64,000 nucleotides of DNA, taken from the NCBI RefSeq assembly GCF_032884065.1, contig NC_088871.1:50798162-50862161 (forward strand), written 5' to 3'. How positions within the stretch are numbered: the first letter of the stretch is position 1; each line of letters begins with the position of its first letter. The position numbers were made by a program, and so were the translations under genes. The notes beneath the pieces were generated by a model. That model did no database searches. It was not told the origin of the DNA and was given only the letters and a program-made list of their open reading frames with translations. This stretch comes from Artemia franciscana. Taxonomy: Eukaryota > Arthropoda > Branchiopoda > Anostraca > Artemiidae. This document shows positions 54,781-64,000 of this stretch, one piece after another.

Positions 54781-55977
54781 GTTATTGAGCATCTTGATCA
54801 GAATCATCTTCTTAACAGCTCTCAACATGGTTTCTGATGCAACAGATCAGTTGACACTAATCTGCTTGAGTCATATAAATATATTACAAAACTACTGGAG
54901 TTGGGAATCCCTGTTGCCATGATCCTTCTTGATTTTTCAAAAGCATTCAACAAAGTGTGTCATAGGAGACTTGAGCTTAAGCTACAATCTATTGGTTTGG
55001 AGGAATGGATTCTGGATTTCTTGAGGAATTGTGTTCAGAATGTAAGACTGTTTGATGCAGATGGCAATCCTATTCTCTCCTCCTCTCAGAATGTTATCAG
55101 TGGGGTTCCACAGGGTAGTGTTCTTGGCCCTACCATGTTCAATATTTTCATAAACGATGCTCCTCTAGCGCTTAAAAGCAGGATGACGTTATATGCTGAT
55201 GATTCCAAGGTATTTGGCCCAGCTAGCATTCTTGAAGATACTTCCCAACTTCAAAATGACCTTGAACTCCTTAGCGTGTGGGCGAAATCTTGGCTACTCA
55301 CTTTCAATGTGTCAAAATGTCATGTTTTACACTTTGGGCACAAGAATATCAATACAACTTACTCTCTTTACAGTCAGCTCCTTTCCCCAGTGTTGGAAGA
55401 ACGTGACCTAGAAGTAATTGTTGACAATCATCTTAAATTTAGCACTCATGCAAAGATGGCAGCAGCATCAGCTAGCTCATCACTAGGGCTCATAAAAAGA
55501 ACAATTTCCTCTCGTTCTCCTAAAATTCTGAGCCTTTTGTATAAAGGACTTGTTTGGCCAAGGCTTGAGACAGGCATGGTCCTTGCATCCCCCTTTTTCA
55601 AAAAAGATTTAAAAATTCTTGAAGATGTCTAGAGAAGAGCCACTAAGATGGTGAGTGGACTGCATGAGCTCCCTTACCCTACAAGGCTATACAAGCTGAA
55701 ACTCCCAACTCTGGTTTATAGAAGAAGATGGTGTGATGCCATTCTGGTTCATAAACTTATTATTTCAAAGGCAGTTCCTGATCTTCTTCCTCTGGCGTCT
55801 CAGGACTCTTGTACAGGGGGACATAACTTGAAGTTATTCAGGCATTTCTCCTCAAAGCGGCAACACGCCCATTTTCTTACCAACCGTGTTGCCAACCTCT
55901 GGAACAAATTACTGCCAGATACCATTGCTGCCCAAACCACAGACAGCTTTAAGAACCATCTTGACAACGAATGGTAA
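54781..55977 (+). pseudogene. CR1-like LINE ORF2, reverse transcriptase
   Basis: One frame reads VIEHLDQNHLLNSSQHGF, a TGA at 54835-54837, then AMILLDFSKAFNKVCHRR (first Asp), SGVPQGSVLGPTMFNIF and LYADDSKVF (YADD at 55192-55203). The thumb and end are VQRRATKM-like and SFKNHLDN. A TAG at 55630-55632 stands where EDVQRRA is usual (CAG to TAG). The segment between VPDFLSTK and VIEHLDQ is deleted, removing the RT finger blocks. Stop at 55975-55977. Confidence 0.88.
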
Positions 55978-56129
55978 AAAAAGAATGGAAGTATAACTGG
56001 GAAGCACTCAAATCAGCAACATCAAACCACTAGTCAAGTGTATGTATTCAACTATGTGTCATGTATTATCAACTCTGGAGTTTCTACAAGGAAAAATCCT
56101 TAGATTGCTCCAAGCTGCAATTTAAGGTA

Positions 56130-57800
56130 ATCATTTGGTTTTTATGCAGATGATTTGATTATTTAGAAGTCTGGAAGGGATAATGGCCTTCTTTGAAGTC
56201 TTATTCAACAGTATATTAAAATAGTCCAGTTATTCTCTTTAGCTTTTGGCTTCCCAATCTCAATCAGTAAAATTAAAGCCATTATATTTAATAATGGTGG
56301 TACAGACCTTCCTAATCCACTCAAGATCTTCTCAAGGGACATCCCATATTGAAATTCAGTGAAATTACTTGGTTTATTTATGGATTCTAAAATGCAGTGG
56401 CACGAACATATTAATCCTTTGAAATCTTTGATTATTCAGAGACTTTGTATTCTAAAGAGACTTTCTGGAAGTAAGTGGGGATGTCATCCTAAACTTACAT
56501 TGGATTTCTACAAATTAAATATTGGTTCAAATCTAGAATATGGGATCCAATTTTTTTCAGTTTGTCTCCCATCCTTCTTCAAAATCCTTGAATCTTCACA
56601 AAACCCTGCCATTCAAATAGCTTTGGGTGTGCATAAGTATACTCCTCTTTCTAAGTTAAAAATATTGTCTTGATTGATATCCTTAAGTGACAGAGCATAT
56701 GGTCTAAGGATTAAATATTTCTCACAAATCCAGGCTTATGGAACCAAACATGGTTTACATGCACATACCTTTGCTGGGAAGTCAGCTTGTCCCAATGCCC
56801 ATTCATCATGGAATCAATTTCAACTGGAGGTCCCAAATTGGAATCAATACTCTCCTTCTACATATACCTTTACTGTGTCCCCTCCATGGGAAATGAGTCC
56901 ACCAGGTTGTCAAGTAGAACTTATCTCAATTGATAAAACCTGGTGCCTAACTACAAGATCTGGACTATTTTGGCTGAACAGATCTCAAAGGCATACCCTA
57001 ATTGAAGAAAAATAAATACAGATGGATTTGTCCAGAGGGAGAGAGCTGGAGCAGGAGAATGTATCCCATCCCTAAACTTGAACATCTATTCTCCTCTCCT
57101 GTTAGGATCTTCTATTTTGTCTACTGAAGTATGTGCCATTTGCCTGGCCTTGGATGCAGTTATAAATTATAATATAGAATCTGAAAATATACTCTGTCTC
57201 TCTGACTCCAAATCAGTATTACTATAGCTTTAAAATATTAATAGAATTGGCAATGACAAGGATTTAAATAATATTAGAAGACAGCTTCTTTATCTTATGA
57301 CTAAAGGCAATGAGATTTATTTCCAACATGTTCCAAGTCATAAAGGCATCAAATATAATGATATGGCATATTCTCTAGCAGTAAAGGTTTTCATGTTAAT
57401 TCCTAGTCCTTCCTCTGACCTCCATTCAGGAGATATTATCAGGCAAAGATCCAATGTTAATCACAGTAAATTAATTTTATCCCCATTTCATACTAGATTA
57501 AATACTGTGCTATATTACCAATGAGATCAGGTGCCATATTTCTAAACAGCTTGTTATTTAATTGGAAGCTACATCATTCCCCTTTATGCCAAATCTGCTT
57601 CTCAACAGATGAAACAATTCAGCATGTATTCTTTGATTGTCAGGCTCAGAGTGAGGAGACTATTTCTCTAAAGTGTTTCTGCTCCTTGGCTAGGATTCCA
57701 AATATTTATACAGCTATCCTGAATTCTAACCTCTCCTGAGATATTGATCACAAGATATTTAAGGCATCTATTAATATATTAAAGAAGAGAAATATTGTTT
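56130..57800 (+). pseudogene. LINE-a reverse transcriptase end, RNase H and C-terminal knuckle (copy C)
   Basis: It resumes with GFYADDLII (YADD at 56143-56154) exactly in the frame left at 52088. Then LGLFMDSKMQWHEHINPL and SNLEYGIQFF (RT thumb), RNase H blocks TDGFVQRERAGAG, STEVCAICLALDA, LCLSDSKSVL and QHVPSHKGIKYNDMA, and the LCQICFSTDETIQHVFFDC knuckle (57521-57739). Stops and frameshifts are scattered. This is the only copy in the window that still has the LINE-a RT, since A and B have LINE-b there. Confidence 0.8.
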
Positions 57801-59700
57801 AGTGTTTATTAAAGCATGAAGATATCAATTTAAAAGGATATGATTTAGGTTTAGATTTTGATTGGGCAGAACAGAGCAGGAGAGAGTAAGAAGAGCCATT
57901 TTTGTACTGGCCAGCCTAGTGGACTTAAACTGCTGGGGACAGGTAGCTCAGGTACCCATACTTCCCATAATCAATAATAGTGTATTATTGGATATAATAG
58001 TGTGTACTCATTGATTGCTGACTGGAGGAGAATAGTGCTTCCAGCAGCTAGCTTTTCTGATGAAGTAGTCAAAGAGGTGAAAGGACTTGATGATAGTCCA
58101 TATACCTCTCTATAATTTTTGTTACTAGAACTGGAGTGGAATTTTAGGCCATGTCAAAGGATTTTTCTAAATTTAGGAAATATATTTTGAAGATCTTTGA
58201 AGCATAATATAGTGGGATTGAGCAAAGTTTTAAAGCTAAAAACACTTTTTTCATGCTTCATTTAAGTAGAAGATCTAGTAGCTTAAATTAGCAAAGTAGA
58301 TTTAGAAAGATTTAAGTTACTAATGGAAGTTGAATGTTGTCAGATTTACAAATATGACAATTAAAATGATCAGGCAAAGATGGACTAATTCTGAGGGCCA
58401 AAGGAGTCCCACAATGGGGTTGAAGAAAACAAAATACACGCATGAGAATACAAAAAGACTTCTAATCAAGCAACAGCTTATTTGCAGAAGTATTTGTTTC
58501 AAGGATAAGGCTCCTTGCTTTGCCATGTATCTCAGAGAGCAACACCAGAGACAAAGAAAAGGTTGACACCCACAAAGAAGTACAATAAGAAATTAATGAC
58601 TGAAATAAATAATGAACCCAAAGTTTTATAATCAAACCAGGAAAATGTACAATAATTCCAAAATTCTTTGAAATGTTTATCTTAATTAGGTTAATTCAGT
58701 GTACAAAGGAGAGACACTCATAATATACCACAGCTGAATATACCAACCTCTAGTTATACTGATAGAACCCTTTGAAGGACAGGGTTCAGACAGCAGAGAG
58801 CAAGCCTGTGAAATTCACAAAATGAAGTAGCTAGTAGGATTTAAGTAGTCTATCTAGAATTTTAACCTAAATTTAGTTACAGGGAAACTAGTCTAAACAA
58901 AAGTGATGCCAAAAGAGGTAGGCTATATAAGCCATATCTGAAATAAGAAAAAAGGGTATCATCTTTTAGTGTCCATAGGGGGCTTAAAATTGAATTAATA
59001 CCAAAACAATTGGAAAGAATATAAATGAAGTATGAATTGGAGTGCTACCTTTATTTTTAGGTCATTTATTACAATATTTCCTAGCTTTTAGCAGGTAATG
59101 AGTAACTGGTTTAGTAGCCTGATGGTCTATCAAAAAATAGCACAGGAGGTTTTGTTACTAGGGCTATTTTTGATACCCTTAAAGGGTAAACAGTATTGTA
59201 CAACCAGTATCACTCTATAGAGACATATGTTAAGAAGATAATTCTTACTTCATAATATGCATTATAATCTTAGCTAATAGGCTATATTTGCAGCAGGAGA
59301 ACCTTTATCTTCACTTCTTTCCATGTTTATCTAGTTTTTCTAAGAGATTCATGAATTTGTTAGAACCTACATTTTAACAGAGTATAGGCTATACTCTATC
59401 CCCTCATGTGCAAATACAAGCCCAAAGTTTAATTCTGAATCCAAATATAACTTTCATATGCATGACAAATGAGCTTTACCCCTACAAAGTGTAAGTGTAT
59501 TCCCAGATTTGGATATACTTAGGGGTGGGGGTAAAGTTCATTTGTTATGCAAATAAAGGTTATAATTAGATTCAGAATGTAATTCAAGGTAAGTATATAT
59601 TACCACATAAGGGGATTGGAGGTATATATTTTGTTTATATATATGTTCTAAACAACTCATTAATTTGTCATAAAAATCAAGGGGAAAAGTAAAGATAAAG
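57801..59700. other. Intron 1 of copy C without a gene
   Basis: Matches B 42120-43760 reversed. It includes the second inverted repeat at about 59380-59600. No coding region seen. Confidence 0.5.
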
Positions 59701-59709
59701 GTCCTGCTG

Positions 59710-60355
59710 CAAAATATGGTAAAATTCTAGTTAGTTGAATTCTTCCTATATCAGAAAGGGTTTATACTAGTAAAATGAAACTTTCAGGGATGAATCTACA
59801 GACTAAAGTATGTCCCCGGAAGGTATTTTGAAGCAATTAACTCTACTCCTCCCTCTAGAGGGCCCTGACCTTTGATGACCTTTAAATTTATGAGTGTTAT
59901 AAAAGTGAAACCTTACAAAATAGATCTTCCACTTAATTGAAGTACAACAAAATTGTTTTCAGCTTCATAACTTTACTCAATTCATTTTATTAGGTTTTAA
60001 AGATATACAATTACCTTTCCTAAATGTTGAAAAAAAAAACATTGATAGCCTATGGCTCAAAATTTTTCTCAAATAGCCTACCATGAATTGCATTTTCAGA
60101 ACCATAGGCATAGAAGAAGCAACTAGTAACTGAAAATTAAGGTAAAATGTTGTTTCGTCAAAATTGAAATAGGTAGGCTATAGGCCTGTCATGTAGGCAC
60201 ATTTAAGGGCCCTCTAGAGGGAGAAGGAGTGGAGGTGGGTACTTTAAAATACCTTCCCAGGACATACTTTAGCTTGTAGATCCGTCCCTGAAAGTTTCAT
60301 TTTCCTAACCTAAACCCTTTCCAAGATAGCAAGAAGTCAATTAACTAGAATTTTA
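59710..60355. repeat. Fold-back element in intron 1 (copy C)
   Basis: Same arms as in A (5930-6545) and B (41465-42110), reversed. Confidence 0.7.
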
Positions 60356-60674
60356 CCCAAAATATATTAGACTAACTAGGATTATTCTGTATAGTATGAA
60401 GTAGGAATTGTTTTCTTAACATGTCTCCTTGTGTGGTGGCTAATTCAAAATCAAAATCTAAACAGATTCTAATACCATACACCTAGGCTATTTCAAATTA
60501 TTATGTTTCCTTTACAACTGGCCAACAACCCAGCAAAATTCAAGTCAAAAGTAAGGAAAATCAGACTAAAACTTCAAGTTCTATTAGTTCGTTTGTCATA
60601 TTAAAAAAAAAAAAAAAATTAAAACAGCCTTTGCTACATAAGTTGCCTGTTAGATGGTCGAATAACCTACAAAC

Positions 60675-60764
60675 CTGAACAGGGTCTTCTAAAACAAATG
60701 TGCAAATAGAACAAAGAAGATCTCCATCAATGTCTCCCGAAAATCTTGCTGTATCTATTCCCAT
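60675..60764 (-). CDS. RNF41-like exon 1, copy C
   Basis: Minus-strand ATG at 60764-60762, MGIDTARFSGDIDGDLLC, donor after CAG at 60675. It is intact and shares Gly14 and both CTT Leu codons with copy B. Going downstream it reaches LINE-a and then the gap. No exon 2 is seen on this arm, so the copy is partial as assembled. Confidence 0.85.
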
Positions 60765-62160
60765 TTCAAATGCTAACTTATACGGATTAATTCAGATAAA
60801 TTCAATGAAAGTCTATACAATAGTCACGCCAACTGGTTCCCATTAATCATTTCTTTCCCGAATTTTAACAGTGTTTGAATTCTGCCGAACTTTTAAATTC
60901 AGGAGTTTTGGGGAATTCGGGTGCGCAAAAGTATTACAGTAAGCACACGAAAGTTCAAGATTTCATGGTTCTTATCCAAAACCAATAGTTTATATCCAAT
61001 TCGAAAATCCTATACGTAAAAATAATATGCAATAGGAAGAAACATTGCAAAAAATGAACTTGACTTAGAGACTTGGCACGTGCAAGCAGGGGCTAAGCTG
61101 AGGTTTTGAGTTTGGAGTGAGATAAAAAAAATAAGCTGAAAATATTTCTAGTCGCCTTTAAATAGTCTAGAGAACTGATAGCCCTCAGTTTATCCCTTTG
61201 AAAATAGCCAAAGTAGTTTTCTTTCCCTTTTGGAAGTATAAAAATCAATACCATGGAGGAGCATCAGCCAACTTCAAAGCCACAAGGACCCCAAAGGATG
61301 AGTCCAAACGCTTTTTGCCAAAGAAGAAGCCGATTTGGATTACTCTTAATGTATGCCTATCAACTTTAGTTTTGCCCTTGGATGATAAAATATCATCATT
61401 AGGGGGGGGGGGAATAATAAATTTTATACATCTCCAAAAAAGTAAAGCCAGCTTTATATCTCACAGAAACTGTCTGTCTTGGTTTTAGTCTAATTAGTCC
61501 TAGCTCTCAATTTTTCAATCATAACTTGACCTAGTTTTCCTTGTACAAATAAGTTTTCTATGTGTCTGAACGGACCATAAACTTGCTCCAGTTTTGTTTT
61601 CGTGCTCAGCAGGGCTTTTATAGGGTATGGATTCATAAAAAAAATTAAATGCTTTTACAAAGTAGATTCTAGAATGAAAGCCTAGGATTGGAACTTTTAG
61701 CTGATAATAGATTTTGCTGACATTGTTACAAAAAATACAAATGTGTTTTAAATATTACTGAAATGAACTCTCATAATCTATTACCTTAGGTTAGTATACA
61801 CATTATCTTTGATACTTTTTTTAGTCCGAAAACGTAGCTTTTTTGTGTTTATTTTAAGAAAGATGACTAAAATAAATCATATAAGGGCAATAATCAAACA
61901 TAGGACAACCATATTTTTATTAATTCAGAACTATTGAGCATTCTTCGACAAATGGACAGGAACTTATAATTGGTATGATGCTAATATAAGCAGAGAATAT
62001 AATAGTGAATCGACTGATCACTGAAAATCATCAGATATTTGGTTCATTAACCCAAAAAATAAAGCTATGAAAATCACAAAAATGATTCTTGTCTTTTTTC
62101 TTGGTTTACCAAAAACAAAATGGTTGTGAATTTCTTTAAGAGTGACTTACAACAAGAAAA
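60765..62160. other. Upstream region of copy C
   Basis: Matches 4191-5538 of A reversed, including the homopolymer (G11 at 61402-61412 against C15 in A). No gene seen. Confidence 0.5.
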
Positions 62161-62200
62161 ACTAGAAAAGTATAGTAAATTAAGTGTAGCATAAAACTGA
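62160..62200. other. Empty site for Helitron H4 (copy C)
   Basis: Reversed, the sequence reads GCTACACTTAATTTACTATACTTTTC without interruption in the middle, where B has 948 bp of Helitron between GCTACACCTAATACTA and TTTTCTATACTTTTC. Confidence 0.85.
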
Positions 62201-62336
62201 GGGCCTGGAGACAATCATCACTGCTTCTTAATAAGTCTCTGAAGCGTTGATACATGACAACGATTTCATCATCTCGCTATTCATGACAGGAGAAGATGAA
62301 TCTACACACAACTATTTATTTCTCAATTTGACTTTT

Positions 62337-62570
62337 CTACTGGTAGATACTAATAGATACTACTGAAATTGTTGCCAAAGAGTTTGCTTTATCCATTTTC
62401 GTGTTATCGAGAGTCCTGAACAAGCATTCTGCAGTCACGTTTGAGAATATTCCTTTATACATGTAATCCAGAACCTTTCTCAGATTTAAACAATAGCTTT
62501 TTTTAAGGATAGGAATGTTTGAAAATAAGTTTTCAATCGTCACCGTACCAATGCCGATATCTTTGAACAA
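62337..62570 (-). pseudogene. Unrecognised conserved ORF fragment (copy C)
   Basis: Equivalent of 36690-36966: ENLFSNIPILKKSYCLNLRK through KMDKANSLATISVV, then a stop soon after. Since this copy lacks the B insertion, the reading ends naturally at ISIYQ, and the fragment is probably a decayed piece of a larger gene. Confidence 0.4.
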
Positions 62571-63021
62571 AACTGTGCTTTTCTAGCACCACAGCCCAAA
62601 AATAGATGTTCAATAGTAAAGTTAAGCCCACAACTTCAGAATGAAAATCAGATGGCTAACGGCTACTGTGTACCCACATTCGTCGGTTCAGATGTAATTA
62701 TTATCCGATTTGTTCAACAATCTTTTCTCAAAATCAATCTTAAAAAAAAAACTTGCCAATACAATATATTTTTAGTAAGCCATAAGCTATCCCACAAGTA
62801 GGTTTTTCAAATTCCAGAATAAGAAAATCCAGAATTATCTAAATCTCAAGAATTCTTTCTGTAGAGATAATGATTGCTACATTTAGATAGAATATTAAAT
62901 TCTGAATAAAGTGCTATGTTTGTTTTTTAGCTGTCTACTCATGGTCCCTTATTCTAAATTTAACAAAAACTTTAACAGAAATAGGAGTTACCAGAAATAG
63001 AAGTTAACAGAAATAGAATAC

Positions 63022-63170
63022 AATTGTCACTACTTATCCACGTAGGGAGAAGAAGCTATTTGAGTTACTTCAATGAGAACATTGCTTTGATGTTGCTTTG
63101 ATGTTCTCATTGAAGTAATTCGAATAGCTTCTTTTCCCTACGTGGATTAGTAGCGACAATTGTATTTATT
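63022..63170. repeat. 64-bp-arm hairpin, copy C
   Basis: Same hairpin as 36151-36306, with a few arm mismatches and an 18-base loop. It lacks one 10-base loop unit (CAACTCAAAG type). Confidence 0.9.
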
Positions 63171-63267
63171 ATTATTGGTGGTGGTTTTATTTGTTTTTAG
63201 ATTAGTTTTCTTTTTATCTTGTGCTGAGGACGCCATGTTTGGATACAAGCGAAATATCCACGTTGTT

Positions 63268-64000
63268 TTAGTCTTTCCTCTCTACTAGCCGTTGTCTCGT
63301 TTGAAGTTTTTTTTTGTAGAGTTTTATCTCTCTTTGTTGTTTATTGACATCAAAATGGGAAATAGATTTTTCTTCCCCCTCATGTAAAGCTTTTCTAACT
63401 GGAGTCTTGGTTTGCTCACTGATCAAGGCCATCGATGCATTAGATGGTTGAAGAACAAGTTTATTTGCAATTTTTGCTGATGAAGGTTTTGTGTCACTTT
63501 CTTTTTCTTCGTCCCTAGTGGTTTCTTCAACAGGTGATGTCGTTACATTTCTACTGTGTATGCCTTTATGAATCAGAATGGCATTGTCAAAATTAGCATC
63601 GCTTTGGTTTGTCATTTGTCTCTTCTGACCTTTATAGGAAGAGTGCTTATTTTCCGAACCTTCATTCTGACTTCCTGCTGGACTGCTTACTGATGAATTG
63701 GATGACCTTTTTTCACCTTTACTGGCGTTCTCTTCTAGTTTGGTCACAGGAGTATTGTCTTGACGCTGTTCTTTTCTGGTGGGGTTATTTCTTTTTCTTC
63801 CAGAAACTCCCAGTTCTCTTTTTTTCTTTGTTGTAGGCTCTGGAGTACAGTCATTGACTTTTACTTACTCTGCTGCCTCTTCTAGTTTTGTTTCAGCAAA
63901 AGGGGTCGACTCTTCTTCTTCAACAGGCGACGTGCTTAAATTCTTACTATCTTTCAGAATGGCATTGTCAAATATAATATGTTGTCCTGAGCATGCCTTC
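63268..64000 (-). CDS. Unrecognised FDNAIL-repeat ORF, copy C (cut by window end)
   Basis: The 159-codon frame 63747-63268 matches 35570-36049 with about 20 substitutions. The frame continues upstream without a shift through RELGVSGRKRNNPTRKEQ and PEPTTKKK to a TAA at 63865-63867, then EEAAE and, farther on, FDNAIL near the window edge. Function unknown. It is Lys/Glu/Ser-rich with no domain I recognise. Confidence 0.45.

Larger units (their letters stand above)
52089..56129 (+). mobile_element. CR1-like LINE, about 4.0 kb, inserted in LINE-a
   Basis: Flanked by ATCATTT at 52082-52088 and 56130-56136, a likely 7-bp target duplication. A 5' leader of about 270 bp is followed by ORF1 (PHD-like finger, coiled coil), then ORF2 with endonuclease and RT. 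The 3' end is CTCCAAGCTGCAATTTAAGGTAA. It is nearly full length but lacks about 100 or more codons at the RT start and has several stops. It is the youngest insertion at this spot. Confidence 0.85.
56880..64000 (-). repeat. Duplicated segment, copy C (inverted)
   Basis: Reversed, it matches 35.3-44.9 kb: LINE-a end, intron 1 sequence, fold-back elements, exon 1, upstream region, then directly the FDNAIL ORF arm. It lacks Helitron H4, the MITE block and the 36967-37535 insertion that B carries. The window edge cuts it. Confidence 0.9.

Noticed and set aside
61198-61488. 96-codon ORF upstream of exon 1 in copy C
   Set aside because: Copies A and B do not keep the frame despite high identity, and it runs through the G homopolymer.

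Overview
The window looks like a piece of an AT-rich, intron-containing animal genome, most likely an arthropod. It holds one split gene with canonical GT/AG introns, several LINE families, Helitrons, fold-back elements, long (TA)n tracts and a 100-base run of N. Nothing looks prokaryotic. I cannot name the species.

The only complete host gene I can support is a five-exon RNF41/NRDP1-like E3 ubiquitin ligase (elgi in flies) on the + strand. Its exons are 5539-5628, 15337-15479, 16546-16927, 24094-24204 and 26311-26649. They join in frame to about 354 residues: an N-terminal RING, TRAF-type zinc fingers, a coiled coil and a USP8-binding-like C-terminal domain. Its introns are packed with mobile DNA: two nested LINEs and an RTE-like fragment in intron 1, a third LINE and a Helitron in intron 3.

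The 5' half of this gene is present three times. Copy A is 4191-15535 (+). Copy B is 38673-51392 (+), with exons 1 and 2 intact, and ends at the N gap 51393-51492. Copy C runs in reverse from the right edge down to about 56.9 kb (exon 1 at 60675-60764, minus). B and C form inverted arms around the gap. Their outer parts also match: 35.2-37.7 kb (+) equals 62.2-64.0 kb (-), including a Lys/Glu/Ser-rich ORF and a 64-bp-arm hairpin. This may be a real inverted duplication or haplotype contigs joined during assembly.

Region by region: 1-4190, Helitrons, one carrying a scrambled Rep/helicase remnant. 4191-26649, the RNF41-like gene. 26650-35200, repeat-rich non-coding DNA with a 1.1-kb tandem duplication and a tRNA-like SINE. 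35200-38672, the outer arm of the inverted duplication plus a Helitron. 38673-51392, copy B. 51493-57800, an RNase H LINE split by a full CR1-like LINE. 57800-64000, copy C.

Because the copies can be aligned with each other, the window records its own history: a Helitron with an empty site, a LINE inserted just upstream of another LINE's catalytic YADD codons, B-specific MITE insertions, and incongruent shared differences among the three copies. I found no evidence for a new host defence or metabolic system. The novelty lies in the duplication structure, the Helitron family features and the unrecognised FDNAIL-repeat ORF.
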